Positions 42,731-54,273 of a DNA stretch of 64,000 nt are shown here, in pieces; the stretch's first letter is position 1, and every line of letters begins with the position of its first letter. Origin of the DNA: Pseudoalteromonas shioyasakiensis (GTDB taxonomy: Bacteria > Pseudomonadota > Gammaproteobacteria > Enterobacterales > Alteromonadaceae); assembly GCF_001550135.1 (NCBI RefSeq), contig NZ_LRUE01000015.1:434001-498000 (forward strand), given 5' to 3'. A model generated the notes under the pieces. That model saw nothing but the letters and a program-made list of their open reading frames with translations, was not told where the DNA came from and did no database searches. Position numbers and translations under genes: made by a program.

Positions 42731-43865
42731 CGACTCATTCAGCGGAAGCTGTGCGTTTCAGGTTTCTAAACTTGCTTACTAAAACATCAAGTTTGAATCT
42801 AGTAAACCAAACCTATATTTACGCATTATGACAGTGCATCTGTATGTTTTTCGCACCACCATAGTGCATAAAACACACAAAAACTACAACAATCATATTG
42901 CTGTATTATTACGAGCAATAACTGAACCAAGTTGATAATAAAATATACTTTATTTTCAGTACCTTTTTTATCAACCCTATTCGCAACTTATAAAAAAATA
43001 GATAACAATTTAGATTGGGTAAAGTGAATAAAATTGAAGTGAAAAGTTAGAGCAATCATACTAAAATAAACACAACTTCGTTCGTCAAAAATACACTGCC
43101 AACAATTTATAAAAACAAGACAAAACAGATTTACACCGTACATCCTCGTTAAATAAATTAACAAACAAGATGGTAATAAAATCTTTATTTTTGACTGATT
43201 TTTAATTTTTTATCACATGAAAAATGATAAAACGCAACGCAAATTTAATTTTATAAACCAGACGCTAATCCCGCACTACCCAATTAACGTTTTTAAAAAT
43301 TATCTCAGTGCATATACAAACACAATAAGTAGAAAAGCGTAAATTCGAACGGACTACCAATCCCTGAAAGCATTAACAGTGCTGCTTTTCAGTAATGTTA
43401 TAACCACTTTTTCTGACCACAAGAATAGCTAGGTTAAAACTAGCAGGCCACATCAAAAGTTGGTATATAACATTTAATAATTAACAATCAGCCGAAAAAA
43501 TAATAAATTCCACACATGGCGAGAAGAGATAATAAAATAAATACTAAGTGGTGACTTATTGTTTAGCTAAACAATAACCATAAATATTATTAGTATGAAA
43601 GTATCTAAGCATTTTTATCGTACCAGTGCTAAAGTTTGCTCGATGAATAGCAACAATGCAGTATAAAAGTAAGACTTCAATTAACTAGCATAAGAAAAAC
43701 ATTTTAGAGTATTAACACTAATGACTATGAATTTTCACATTCTATACTCATCCATGCCCCAAAGTATGAGAAAGGTTTTGTCTAATCTAGATACAAACAA
43801 TATACTCGATGTATTAACTGGTGAGGTTTTATTGTAAAACAAAGACACCACAATGGTAGTAATGT
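42731..43865. other. Long AT-rich intergenic region between the divergent glycogen operon and GGDEF-EAL gene
   Basis: About 1.1 kb with no convincing gene. It must hold the glycogen operon promoter (minus) and the GGDEF-EAL promoter (plus). It contains a perfect 22-bp palindrome (43556-43577), poly-A/T tracts, and a weak 38-codon ORF (43721-43837) without a clear ribosome site. I see no RNA gene or insertion sequence. The region could contain unrecognised regulatory RNA or decayed coding sequence. Confidence 0.6.
43556..43577. repeat. Perfect 22-bp palindrome
   Basis: Each half is TTATTGTTTAG, joined directly to its reverse complement. It is not followed by a T-run, so an operator or protein-binding site is more likely than a terminator. 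Confidence 0.55.
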
Positions 43866-45788
43866 ATGGCCAATGCTCTTCGAACTTTATCAATAAGTAT
43901 TATAACTTTAATAGCTTTTATATATGGCTTAAATATCTTCTTGACTAAACAGGTCAATGATTTGATGTACGCGCCAAAAGGCTTAGAACTACATACCTTC
44001 CAAGGTACAGATGTTACAGTGGTAACAGCTCCTTGGTATAACCTCGTGTTAAGTGGCCAGCATTTAGTTTACGATAATAATATTTCTTATATTGTTATTA
44101 ATACAACAAATGAGTCAGTCGTAACCGCGATGACTTCGGATCTTATACTCACTACATTATTCTCACCGGTAAACATTATCATTTTAATCTTGTTAGCATT
44201 AGCCATCAGTTGGTTAGTTAACTTAAGATTTCAAAATAATCATGAGAAATACACTCTCAAGATGCTCAATACTAAAGCAATTGAATTACTCAACAGCCTA
44301 AACTTAGCCAGTGAATCAGGTATAAACAAGCATACACAGCTTGAACAGTTACAAGTTAACTTTCAAACACTTACAACCCATATAACTAATTACACACGTG
44401 AATCTGAAGTCAGTATTTATCAAGATAAGTTAACCCACCTTATTGACCGACATGCCTATATAGAACACCTTGCCAAACAATTGAGACTTGCTGAGATGGA
44501 TAAATTCAGCTGTGCTTTACTATTTATAGATTTAGATGGATTCAAACAAGTAAATGACTCTTTTGGTCACAGTTTTGGTGACGATGTGTTAATTCAAGTA
44601 GCAACACGCTTGAGCAGTGTTTTACGCCATCATAAAATAAGTAATATTTCCCCAATTAGTCAATTAGAACAAAACTTAGCACGCCTTGGTGGTGATGAGT
44701 TCTCTATTTTCATTAACTTAAAAGATGATAAAGACAAAGCATTAGAGGTTGCACAAAATGTGCTGCACGAAATCGAACGTGATTTTGTCTTAGGTAACAA
44801 GCTAATCAAAATTAGCGCTAGTATAGGTATAGCGGTTTACCCAGATAGTGCATCCACCCCACAAGCATTACTGCAGATGGCTGATGTTGCCATGTATCGA
44901 GCCAAAACAGATGGTCGTGGAATTTTTAAAGTCTATTCTCCTGAAATGGGTAAAAAGATTAGGCGCTATCATTACTTGCTAGAAGAAATGCGTCTTGCTA
45001 TTGCTAGCAGCAGTTTTCATTTGTCTTTTCAACCTATTGTACATGTAGATGATTGTGCCATTGACTACTTCGAAGCGTTAGTTCGCTGGGATCACCCTGT
45101 TGAAGGCTCAATCACGCCTGATGAGTTTATCCCCATTGCTGAAGAGTCTAATCTGATACTAGAACTTGGTGATTGGATCATGCTGGAATCATGTAGGCAA
45201 ATGTCTGCTTGGTATAATGCGGGGATGAAGAAAGTATCTATTTCTGTGAATATATCCGGCGTGCAATTAAAACATTACGATATTTATGAGTGGGTCATGG
45301 AGAAGCTTGCCAAAACGGGGCTGCCTGCAAAAGCGCTGATGCTAGAAATAACCGAATCAACCTTAATCAAAGCAAGCAACAAGATTATTCAATCGTTAGA
45401 AAAACTCAGAAGCGAAGGGATCACCATTGCGATTGATGATTTTGGTACCGGTTTTAGCTCGTTAAGTACTCTTGCAGACTTACCTATCGATGTGATCAAA
45501 CTTGATAAACTGTTTGTTGCGCAAGCTAACGACAACCTTAAATACAATGAAATAATGCACTCTGTCAGTGAACTTGGCCGAAAACTCGGCCTTAAAGTTG
45601 TCGCCGAAGGAGTTGAAGAACTCGCTCAATTTGAACTAGTTAAATCGATGGGCATAAACAGTGTTCAAGGCTACCTAGTGAGCCACCCTGAGTCGTCTGT
45701 TAATGTTGGCCATAAAGTATTGCAAGATAACATTAACTTTATGTCTGTTACTGGAACAGGGGTTTGGAATATACAGCAACCGCTTTAG
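43866..45788 (+). CDS. Membrane GGDEF-EAL cyclic-di-GMP protein
   Basis: A 640-residue protein with two membrane segments (about 8-26 and 98-120) flanking a short periplasmic domain. The GGDEF domain has an intact motif (LGGDEF, 274-279) but no RxxD inhibitory site before it. The EAL domain has an intact motif (YFEALVRW, 401-408), DDFGTGFSSLSTL and EGVEELAQF. Both enzyme activities are possible; the direction cannot be told from sequence. An in-frame stop lies just upstream, so ATG 43866 is the first start; its ribosome site is poor. Followed by a beta-propeller-like protein gene on the same strand. Confidence 0.92.
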   Translation: MANALRTLSISIITLIAFIYGLNIFLTKQVNDLMYAPKGLELHTFQGTDVTVVTAPWYNLVLSGQHLVYDNNISYIVINTTNESVVTAMTSDLILTTLFSPVNIIILILLALAISWLVNLRFQNNHEKYTLKMLNTKAIELLNSLNLASESGINKHTQLEQLQVNFQTLTTHITNYTRESEVSIYQDKLTHLIDRHAYIEHLAKQLRLAEMDKFSCALLFIDLDGFKQVNDSFGHSFGDDVLIQVATRLSSVLRHHKISNISPISQLEQNLARLGGDEFSIFINLKDDKDKALEVAQNVLHEIERDFVLGNKLIKISASIGIAVYPDSASTPQALLQMADVAMYRAKTDGRGIFKVYSPEMGKKIRRYHYLLEEMRLAIASSSFHLSFQPIVHVDDCAIDYFEALVRWDHPVEGSITPDEFIPIAEESNLILELGDWIMLESCRQMSAWYNAGMKKVSISVNISGVQLKHYDIYEWVMEKLAKTGLPAKALMLEITESTLIKASNKIIQSLEKLRSEGITIAIDDFGTGFSSLSTLADLPIDVIKLDKLFVAQANDNLKYNEIMHSVSELGRKLGLKVVAEGVEELAQFELVKSMGINSVQGYLVSHPESSVNVGHKVLQDNINFMSVTGTGVWNIQQPL

Positions 45789-45830
45789 TAAGTTATACTA
45801 ACGACATTATTCAAAGCCATTCCCTTGTTA

Positions 45831-46754
45831 ATGTTAAAAAAAAGCTTACTTACAGTTTTTATCTTATCAGTCACCATCATTGGATTATTGGTCGGCTCTT
45901 CTATTTATACCCTTTACAGCAAAAAACGTTTAACGGTAGACCCAAAACTGAGAGAAATCTCCGGTATCGAATTTGATAAGTTCAATCGACTCTGGGCTAT
46001 TAATGACAGCGGTGACGAGCCAAAACTTTACCGTCTTAATGAAGATGGCTCTATAGCAAAAGAAATTTTGGTAACCAATGCTAAAAACATTGACTGGGAA
46101 GATATGACACAAAACAAATTTGGTCACTTTTTCTTGGGCGACTTTGGCAATAATAAAAACGACAGAAAATGGTTAACTATTTATAAAATAGAAAACCCTA
46201 TCGATATCAAAAGCGACACCACAGAAGCAGAGATAATCAAGTTCACTTATCCTGAAATGGACGGCAGCCCAATCCAACCAGATCAACGTAACTTTGATTT
46301 GGAGGCCTTTGTAGCCCTTGGCCGACACCTCTATTTATTTACTAAAAATCGCACTGAGCCATTTGATGGTATTACAAAAGTGTATAAAGTTGGCGATCAT
46401 GCGGCTAACTTTGATGCACAATTAATAGATTCGTTTCAAACTTGCACCACAATGGAAAAACTTTGTTGGATCACTTCTGCGGCTCTAAGCCCTGATAGAA
46501 CCAAGTTAGTTCTACTAGATTCAACCAGCATTTGGTTATTTGAAAACTACCAAGGCGATAAGTTTTTTTCCGGAGATGTATCTCGTATTGATCTCGGGAT
46601 CGTAACGCAAAAAGAAGCAATCACTTTTTACGATGACAACACAATTGTTTTTACAGACGAAGAGTTTAAAGGCATTGGCGGTAATGCCTATGTTATAAAG
46701 CTCGATGAAGTCGAAAAGAAAGTCATTCGCAAAGCGCCCAAAACCAATCAATGA
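45831..46754 (+). CDS. Membrane-anchored beta-propeller-like protein, unknown
   Basis: A 307-residue protein with an N-terminal hydrophobic segment (SLLTVFILSVTIIGLLVGSSIYTLY), probably an uncleaved anchor, then beta-strand repeats: LREISGIEFDKFNRLWAINDSGDEPKLYRLNEDG, HFFLGDFGNNKND, FDLEAFVALGRHLYLFTKNR, ITSAALSPDRTKLVLLD, EAITFYDDNTIVFTDEEF. This pattern resembles periplasmic esterase-like or SdiA-regulated propellers. ATG 45831 is preferred to TTG 45825. It ends overlapping the stop of the converging gene by 7 bases. Confidence 0.75.
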   Translation: MLKKSLLTVFILSVTIIGLLVGSSIYTLYSKKRLTVDPKLREISGIEFDKFNRLWAINDSGDEPKLYRLNEDGSIAKEILVTNAKNIDWEDMTQNKFGHFFLGDFGNNKNDRKWLTIYKIENPIDIKSDTTEAEIIKFTYPEMDGSPIQPDQRNFDLEAFVALGRHLYLFTKNRTEPFDGITKVYKVGDHAANFDAQLIDSFQTCTTMEKLCWITSAALSPDRTKLVLLDSTSIWLFENYQGDKFFSGDVSRIDLGIVTQKEAITFYDDNTIVFTDEEFKGIGGNAYVIKLDEVEKKVIRKAPKTNQ

Positions 46755-47911
46755 CTAAGTGCGTTATTAGAGAGCGCTTTTTCGATATCTACACCTAATA
46801 TCAGCACTCCCATGTGCTGATTTTCCTTATCAAATATGGGCACACTAAACTGTACCTGAAAGTGTTTAGTCGATTCATCAAACTCCACTGTATCAATGTA
46901 ATAGTCATCATCTTGCTGGTACATATTTAAAAATTTGGCTTCATCACCCTGCCAATAGTCAGTTGTGACTTCACTAATAATGACATTTTTACCTTGTTTA
47001 TCGCTGACAATTATTTCTGTAATAACACCTAGCATCTGCTTTTGCCATACTTGTAAGAATTGTGAACCTTCAAGTTTTAAGTAGCGCTCTGCCAGTATAG
47101 ATGTATTGTCACGGACTTGTTGTGCCCACTGATGATCAAGCTGTTCGAGATCTTGCTGTGCGAGTGGTTGCTGATTACTTTTAATTACTGCTTGCTGCAC
47201 CTGTTCTGAATTCGCTAATTGCTTTATTTTTTCTAAAAGCCCTTGCACTAAAGTAAGTTTTTCAATTTTTGACAACACAAAAGGGCTTTGTGAGCAGCTA
47301 CTTATGTGGCTGTTAAAGGTTTTTAAAAACTCAGGAAACTCCTCGAGTGTTTTATTTGCTGCAAATAAACCCAAAGGTACGTAACGATAGAATGTTTGAG
47401 TATATTCATCCGGCTTTATCTGTAACTGCACAGCATTGAATTCAAACTCTTCTAAATCAAGCAAAATTCTATCTACCCGCTGCTTTTTAAATACTTTTAT
47501 AAGCTCTTGGGTGGTATTGACTTCGACTTCAATTTTCCGATTAGTTAATTGATACCAATCCGCCTGATGACTCCCTCTTACTACGCCATAACGAAGATCG
47601 TGTTCGGCTATTGAAGCTGAATCTGCATGGGTAAACCAGTACCAGTTTTCTAAAAACATCGGGGCAGAAAGCTCACCATACTCTTGCATTTGCGATAACA
47701 GGTTTGCGGTAAAGTAACCATCGAGCCGATTTAGCTGCACTTCCCTTTTAGCCCTTAACCAAGGTAACTTCTGCAAGTGAAATGGCACATTGATTTGCTT
47801 GAAAATACATTCAACATGCGTAATTGCGTTGTGTGGTGCGTTAATTGGTAAGTTAGTACCTAACTGAAAAGGCTGAGCTACAGTGAGTGACAGCAATAAT
47901 GAAGCAAGCAT
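46748..47911 (-). CDS. Exported binding-protein plus Cache-like domain protein, unknown
   Basis: A 387-residue exported protein. After a short signal sequence (MLASLLLSLTVAQP), residues 17-210 resemble a solute-binding type-3 fold (INVPFHLQKLPWLRAKREVQLNRLDGYF, NWYWFTHADS). Residues 240-385 look like a PDC/Cache sensor fold (YLKLEGSQFLQVWQKQMLGVITEIIVSDKQGKNVIISEVT, MGVLILGVDIEKAL). No histidine kinase or cyclase domain is attached and no transporter is nearby. It may sense a ligand for another protein. An upstream TAG in frame limits the start to TTG 47914 or ATG 47911. Confidence 0.7.
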   Translation of the reverse strand: MLASLLLSLTVAQPFQLGTNLPINAPHNAITHVECIFKQINVPFHLQKLPWLRAKREVQLNRLDGYFTANLLSQMQEYGELSAPMFLENWYWFTHADSASIAEHDLRYGVVRGSHQADWYQLTNRKIEVEVNTTQELIKVFKKQRVDRILLDLEEFEFNAVQLQIKPDEYTQTFYRYVPLGLFAANKTLEEFPEFLKTFNSHISSCSQSPFVLSKIEKLTLVQGLLEKIKQLANSEQVQQAVIKSNQQPLAQQDLEQLDHQWAQQVRDNTSILAERYLKLEGSQFLQVWQKQMLGVITEIIVSDKQGKNVIISEVTTDYWQGDEAKFLNMYQQDDDYYIDTVEFDESTKHFQVQFSVPIFDKENQHMGVLILGVDIEKALSNNALSH

Positions 47912-47982
47912 CAATACAAGCCTAAATAACTAACGAGTAACAGTTATTATAGACAAAAGAAGCGGTTTTACCTGATTAAGGG

Positions 47983-48453
47983 TTAACGCTTAAACTTTGT
48001 CTCTAAAATCACAGACGACGTTGTTCGCTCTACGCCATCTAAGTTACCTATGTCATCTAATAGGTGACTTAACTTTTCAAGGTTTTGCGCTTGCACAACA
48101 GCAATCAAATCAAATTCACCACTAATTGCATAGAGCTGTGAAATAGCATCAATCTGCTTTAGTTCAAGATTCGTTTTGGTGGTCAGTTTTTGTTTCACTT
48201 TAATCGAAACGTGGGCCGATACCATTTGGCTCAAATAGGCGTCACCATAGTCTACGCTGTAGCCTTTGATCACACCTGTTTCTTCTAATTTCAACATTCT
48301 GCTTTGAACAGTTGAGCGCGATAAATTAAGCGCTCTCGCTAGGTCAGAAATACTCGCACGCGCGTTGGTTCTTAAGATAGCTAATAGTTTTTCATCTTGT
48401 GAAGTTATCACTTTGACTACTCTTTTCGTTAATTTGCTTTTTATTTTAGTCAT
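47983..48453 (-). CDS. Lrp/AsnC family transcriptional regulator
   Basis: A 156-residue regulator. The N-terminal HTH is KLLAILRTNARASISDLARALNLSRSTVQSRMLKLEETGVI, and the C-terminal AsnC/RAM effector domain starts at KGYSVDYGD and ends VERTTSSVILETKFKR. It is divergent from astC, across 162 bases that hold a tandem 13-base repeat (48498-48522), so it is a good candidate regulator of the arginine/ornithine genes. The ligand is unknown; an amino acid is expected from family knowledge. Confidence 0.9.
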   Translation of the reverse strand: MTKIKSKLTKRVVKVITSQDEKLLAILRTNARASISDLARALNLSRSTVQSRMLKLEETGVIKGYSVDYGDAYLSQMVSAHVSIKVKQKLTTKTNLELKQIDAISQLYAISGEFDLIAVVQAQNLEKLSHLLDDIGNLDGVERTTSSVILETKFKR

Positions 48454-48497
48454 TTTTCACAAAATAGCACTGCAAATTTAAGTCCCTAACCCAGATA

Positions 48498-48522
48498 ATA
48501 AGAAAAATAGATAAGAAAAATA
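48498..48522. repeat. Tandem direct repeat in the lrp-like/astC intergenic region
   Basis: ATAAGAAAAATA occurs twice with a 13-base period (48498-48509 and 48511-48522), about 45 bases before the regulator start and 95 bases before astC. A possible operator; unproven. Confidence 0.4.
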
Positions 48523-48615
48523 ATCTCATCGTGCTTAATTAGGCAGGAACGGCTTAACTGACCTATTTTTTGCAATTTAACTTTTTTCATACTAAGCCAG
48601 ATTTAGGTGCAATAA

Positions 48616-49821
<1,206 letters not shown>

Positions 49822-49867
49822 TCCTAGTTGGCGCATGCTCAAAGCATGCGCCATTGGAGTGCACTTA

Positions 49868-50902
49868 ATGCAAGTATTACGTCCTATAACAGCAAATGAT
49901 TTTGCTGCGTTAAAACAAATTGCTGTTGAATCTGGTCATGGTTTTACCTCGTTACCGGTTGATGACAATTTACTACAAGAAAAAATTGAACGCGCTGAAC
50001 GCAGTTTTGCAAAAGATATTAATAAACCACAAGACGAAACCTACTTATTTGTATTAGAAGACAGTGAAACGGGTGACGTTATCGGCACAACGGCTATCGA
50101 AGCTGCCGTGGGTATGTCGGTTCCTTTGTATCATTACCACCAAGGTAAAACTGTTCACCATTCACCTACTCTCAACGTATATAACACGGTTGATATTCTG
50201 AGTATGTGTAATGACTACACAGGTTGCTCTGAGATTTGTACCTTGTTCTTACGGGAGCAAAATCGCAAAGGCTTAACAGGTCGCTTTTTATCACGTTCTC
50301 GCTTTTTATTTATGGCCCAACACAGCGAACGTTTTGCTGACACCATTATCGCAGAAATGCGTGGTGTGAGTGATGAAGACGGTCACTCGCCTTTCTGGCA
50401 GTGGTTACAAGAGCACTTTTTTAGTATTGAGTTCCCACAAGCTGATCACTTAGTGGGTTTAGGCGATAAAGTCTTCATCAGCGAGTTAATGCCTAAGTAC
50501 CCTATTTATGCCAACTTACTGAGCAAAAAAGCCCAAGCTGTGATTGGTAAGGTTCATGAAAAAACCAAGCCTGCGCTTAAACTTTTGGAAAAAGAAGGGT
50601 TTGAGCACCGTGGTTATGTTGACCTATTCGATGCAGGGCCAACGGTTGAAGCAAAGCTTGGCAATATTCGCAGTGTCCGTGAGTCACAAGTGTGCCCTAT
50701 CAGCATTGGTGAGCTTGCGCATATCAATGAGCAAAGCTCAGATACATTAGCTATTTGCAACCAAGGCGTGAATGACTTTAGAGCCACATTCACCAAACAT
50801 GCTCATTACAACCACGCTAAGCACACATTAATCGTCAGCCAAGAAGTGGCAGATGCACTTAAATTAAAACAAGGGGATGCAGCACGGTTCTTCCGTTTGT
50901 AA
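49868..50902 (+). CDS. astA: Arginine N-succinyltransferase
   Basis: First step of the AST pathway: transfers succinyl from succinyl-CoA to arginine. The 344 residues show the family start MQVLRPITANDFAALKQIAVESGHGFTSLP, and YTGCSEICTLFLREQNRKGLTGRFLSRSRFLFMA, EMRGVSDEDGHSPFWQWLQEHFFSIEF. ATG 49868 is chosen because GGAG is upstream and the family begins there; the longer frame adds 11 residues. It lies 46 bases after astC. Confidence 0.93.
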   Translation: MQVLRPITANDFAALKQIAVESGHGFTSLPVDDNLLQEKIERAERSFAKDINKPQDETYLFVLEDSETGDVIGTTAIEAAVGMSVPLYHYHQGKTVHHSPTLNVYNTVDILSMCNDYTGCSEICTLFLREQNRKGLTGRFLSRSRFLFMAQHSERFADTIIAEMRGVSDEDGHSPFWQWLQEHFFSIEFPQADHLVGLGDKVFISELMPKYPIYANLLSKKAQAVIGKVHEKTKPALKLLEKEGFEHRGYVDLFDAGPTVEAKLGNIRSVRESQVCPISIGELAHINEQSSDTLAICNQGVNDFRATFTKHAHYNHAKHTLIVSQEVADALKLKQGDAARFFRL

Positions 50903-50920
50903 CCACTTAAGGAGTTTAAA

Positions 50921-52393
50921 ATGAGTGTAACAACTCAACTTATTGCTAACCAATGGCAAGCAGGCCTTGGTCATGATTTTAGTTCAATCAACCCAAGTAA
51001 TGGCGAGGTTGTTTGGCAAGGTAAAACAGCCACGGCTGAACAAGTCGCCGATGCAATTAAAGCAGCTCGTAATGCGCAGCTAGGCTGGGCTGATATGACT
51101 CTTGAAGAGCGTATCGTTATTCTTGAAAACTTTGTAGCAGAGCTTAAAGAGCATAGCGAAGAGTTTGCAACGATCATCGCCCGTGAAACAGGTAAACCGC
51201 TTTGGGAAACACGTACCGAAGTAGGTGCAATGACGGGTAAAATCGCCATTTCGGTCAGAGCCTATAACGAACGTACGGGTACCACAGAAAATCCAATGCC
51301 TGGCGCTAAAGCGTTTATTCGTCATAAGCCACATGGTGTTGTTGCGGTGTTTGGTCCTTACAACTTCCCGGGTCACTTACCAAATGGCCATATTGTGCCA
51401 GCTATTTTAGCGGGTAATACAGTTGTATTTAAGCCATCAGAACTAACGCCTCATGTTGCTGAGTTCACCTTAAAGCTTTGGCTAAAAGCAGGCTTACCAT
51501 CCGGTGTCATCAACCTTGTTCAAGGTGAAGTTGACACAGGTATTGCTTTGGCATCTCACCAAGATATCGATGGCTTATTCTTTACGGGTAGCTCAAATAC
51601 AGGTCACCTATTACATAAGCAATTTGCAGGTCATCCAGGTAAAATCTTAGCGCTAGAGATGGGCGGTAATAACCCACTGATCGTAAAAGATGTCGCAGAT
51701 GTAAGTGCGGCTGTTCACGACATTATCCAGTCTGGTTTCATTACGTCTGGCCAACGTTGTACCTGTTCTCGTCGTTTATTCATCGAGAACTCGGCAAATG
51801 GCGATGCAATTTTAGAAAAATTAATTGCTGCAACAAAAAACATCAAAGTAGCCGACAGCTTTAGCGAAGATCAACCGTTCATGGGTGCAATGATCAGCGA
51901 AAAAGCGGCTTTAGGTATGGTTGCAGCTCAGCAGCAGTTACTTGATATGGGAGCAACCTCTCTTGTCGAACTTAAGCATCTTGAACCGGGTACTGGTTTT
52001 GTAAGCCCGGGTATTATTGATGTAACGGCTGTTAAAGATATGCCTGATGAAGAGCACTTCGGTCCTCTTATCAAGGTTTATCGCTACACAGATTTCGATA
52101 GCGCGATTAATGAAGCAAATAACACCTCATTTGGTTTATCTGCTGGTTTATTAAGTGATGATAGCGATGACTACCAACATTTCTTAAAACGTATTCGTGC
52201 CGGTATCGTTAACTGGAACCGACCAATTACAGGCGCATCAAGCGCTGCACCGTTTGGTGGTATTGGTGCTAGTGGTAACCACAGAGCGAGCGCTTATTAC
52301 GCTGCTGACTACTGTGCTTACCCTGTTGCTTCTGTTGAAGCCGAAAAAGTTAACTTACCACAGACCCTTGCGCCGGGCTTAATTATTGAATAA
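50921..52393 (+). CDS. astD: N-succinylglutamate 5-semialdehyde dehydrogenase
   Basis: NAD-dependent aldehyde dehydrogenase, 490 residues, fourth step of the AST pathway. Family motifs: [40 protein letters not shown] (catalytic Glu), [17 protein letters not shown] (catalytic Cys), and [25 protein letters not shown] near the C-terminus, typical for AstD. AAGGAG lies before the ATG. Eighteen bases separate it from astA. Confidence 0.93.
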   Translation: MSVTTQLIANQWQAGLGHDFSSINPSNGEVVWQGKTATAEQVADAIKAARNAQLGWADMTLEERIVILENFVAELKEHSEEFATIIARETGKPLWETRTEVGAMTGKIAISVRAYNERTGTTENPMPGAKAFIRHKPHGVVAVFGPYNFPGHLPNGHIVPAILAGNTVVFKPSELTPHVAEFTLKLWLKAGLPSGVINLVQGEVDTGIALASHQDIDGLFFTGSSNTGHLLHKQFAGHPGKILALEMGGNNPLIVKDVADVSAAVHDIIQSGFITSGQRCTCSRRLFIENSANGDAILEKLIAATKNIKVADSFSEDQPFMGAMISEKAALGMVAAQQQLLDMGATSLVELKHLEPGTGFVSPGIIDVTAVKDMPDEEHFGPLIKVYRYTDFDSAINEANNTSFGLSAGLLSDDSDDYQHFLKRIRAGIVNWNRPITGASSAAPFGGIGASGNHRASAYYAADYCAYPVASVEAEKVNLPQTLAPGLIIE

Positions 52394-52433
52394 TTGTTTG
52401 GCGGCCTCGCCGCCTTAATTGAAGGAATTAAAC

Positions 52434-53237
52434 ATGCACACAGATGTAAACGCCCTATTTGAAAACCTATGGGACAACTATTTATCAGTTACGCCATCGG
52501 CGGTAAAAGTACATGAGTTACTTGGCTCTACACAAAAAGATGACGTGATTAACGATCACATCGCACTGCGTACTTTTAACCATGAGAAAATCGGTTTAGA
52601 GAAACTAGCTGCGCACTTTTTAGCAGTTGGCTACAAAGAATGCGGCGAGTACCATTTCGAAGCGAAAAAACTATACGCAAAGCACTTCGAACATTCAGAT
52701 CCTAAGCAACCTAAAGTTTTCATTTCTGAATTACTTGTTGAGCAATGCTCAGAAGAATTACAAGCTATCGTTAACGACATGGTTGAACAGATTGACGAAG
52801 ACGCTGTAACAGCGGATAATTTCCTATATTCAGGTACGCACTGGCAAGTAAGTTCAGACACTTACAAAAAGCTGCTAGCAGAAAGCGAATACGCTGCATG
52901 GATGTCAGCATGGGGTTACCGTGCTAATCACTTTACTGTGAGCATCAATGAATTGGCTAAATTCGATGATATCGAAAGTGTAAACCAAGCACTTAAAGAT
53001 GCAGGTTTTGCGCTAAATACATCTGGCGGTGAAATCAAAGGTTCACCAGAAGTATTACTTGAGCAATCTTCGACTCTTGCTGATGACAGCGAAGTTGAGT
53101 TTAGCGATGGTGTTGTTGCTGTACCGAGTTGTTTTTATGAGTTCGCTCTGCGTTATGCAAAACCAGATGGCGAGCTATACACAGGTTTTGTGGCAGCATC
53201 AGCTGACAAAATTTTTGAGAGCACCAATGCTCGATAA
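52434..53237 (+). CDS. DUF1338 protein (2-oxoadipate dioxygenase/decarboxylase-like, HglS family)
   Basis: A 267-residue protein of the DUF1338 family, whose characterised member HglS converts 2-oxoadipate to 2-hydroxyglutarate with Fe(II) and O2 in lysine catabolism. Candidate metal ligands are His42 (INDHIALRTF), His166 (YRANHFTVSIN) and Glu236 (CFYEFALRY), in the right order. HglS itself is longer, so the substrate may differ. ATG 52434 has AAGGAATT upstream. A GGCGGC...GCCGCC hairpin separates it from astD by 40 bases; it is probably co-transcribed, pointing to amino-acid catabolism. Confidence 0.85.
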   Translation: MHTDVNALFENLWDNYLSVTPSAVKVHELLGSTQKDDVINDHIALRTFNHEKIGLEKLAAHFLAVGYKECGEYHFEAKKLYAKHFEHSDPKQPKVFISELLVEQCSEELQAIVNDMVEQIDEDAVTADNFLYSGTHWQVSSDTYKKLLAESEYAAWMSAWGYRANHFTVSINELAKFDDIESVNQALKDAGFALNTSGGEIKGSPEVLLEQSSTLADDSEVEFSDGVVAVPSCFYEFALRYAKPDGELYTGFVAASADKIFESTNAR

Positions 53238-53266
53238 GTAAGTTATATTTTAATACTCAGGTCATT

Positions 53267-54157
53267 ATGAAAAAACTAGCGTTTAACTATCAAAAAAATC
53301 GTTTTTTTTATCAAATGGCTTGGGTATTTAACCTTCCTTTAGTACTTGTTGTAACCTTTATTAGTATAACTGTTAAAGCCAATGAAAAGAGTTCTTTAAC
53401 TATTCTAACTCCTTCCTATTTTGCGAATGAGTATGACGAAAAGAACATAAATCAACACTTTTATAAAGTGATTGAACCTGCGTTAAGTGATGAATTTCAG
53501 CTAAGTGTCCAATTAACTAATCACGCTCGGTTAATGAAACGCCTAGCAAGCGAAAAAACGAGTTGTACTTACAATGCGATTAAGACACCCGAACGAGCTA
53601 AAAACATGTTGTTTTCAAACGTGCCTACGTATATGCACATGCAAAGACAACTGTTCGCTTTAAAACCGAATATCGAGAACCTTCCATCTTCTGCATCCGT
53701 TGAAAGCCTTTTAGCAAATAAACAAATTTTTGGTGTTATAGGCTCTACAAGCTACCAACAACTGGACCCTATTTTTGACAAGCATAATACGAAAATAGCC
53801 CGTATTTATGGTGAAAACCCGTTTTTACAATTAAGTAAGTTACTACTAAATCGACGTATTGATTATATCGTCGCGTATCGAGAGTCTTTATATTCGCACC
53901 TAGACGCGCAGCAATTAAAATTGCTCAGCTCACGAACGATAAAAGAATACCCTCAATTTATTAATGGCTTTTTTACCTGCAGTAAAACCGCGGCGGGTTA
54001 TCGTGCCATTGCACTTATCGATGAATATATGAAAAGTGCAGAAATGGCTGCCTATATTCAGCAATTACACAACCAAAGTAATCACCCAGATGACGCAAAA
54101 GCCATGCTCAACATTTATACACAAAGCTATGGAATACGCTTCGAAAACAGTGACTAA
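53267..54157 (+). CDS. Orphan solute-binding-type periplasmic protein
   Basis: A 296-residue exported protein with a hydrophobic N-terminal segment (LPLVLVVTFISITVKANE, about 23-40) and a type-2 periplasmic-binding-like fold: LTILTPSYFANEYDEK, RLMKRLASEKTSCTYNAIKTPERAKNMLFSNVPTYMHMQRQLFAL, FGVIGSTSYQQLD, RIDYIVAYRESLYSHL. No transporter genes adjoin. It may be a sensor or scavenging protein. Function unknown. Confidence 0.75.
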   Translation: MKKLAFNYQKNRFFYQMAWVFNLPLVLVVTFISITVKANEKSSLTILTPSYFANEYDEKNINQHFYKVIEPALSDEFQLSVQLTNHARLMKRLASEKTSCTYNAIKTPERAKNMLFSNVPTYMHMQRQLFALKPNIENLPSSASVESLLANKQIFGVIGSTSYQQLDPIFDKHNTKIARIYGENPFLQLSKLLLNRRIDYIVAYRESLYSHLDAQQLKLLSSRTIKEYPQFINGFFTCSKTAAGYRAIALIDEYMKSAEMAAYIQQLHNQSNHPDDAKAMLNIYTQSYGIRFENSD

Positions 54158-54273
54158 GCCAACTCGATTTGCTGTACAAAAATAACTCGAAATATTATAA
54201 AAAAATACTTGCGCAAATAAAAAAGCAGATCTATTATCTCGCCGCTTCTTGATGATAGCCAATCCGAGTACAT

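Noticed and set aside
43721-43837. 38-codon ORF in the long intergenic region before the GGDEF-EAL gene
   Set aside because: No convincing ribosome site, no recognisable domain; AT-rich sequence can give such frames by chance. Kept only as a remark.
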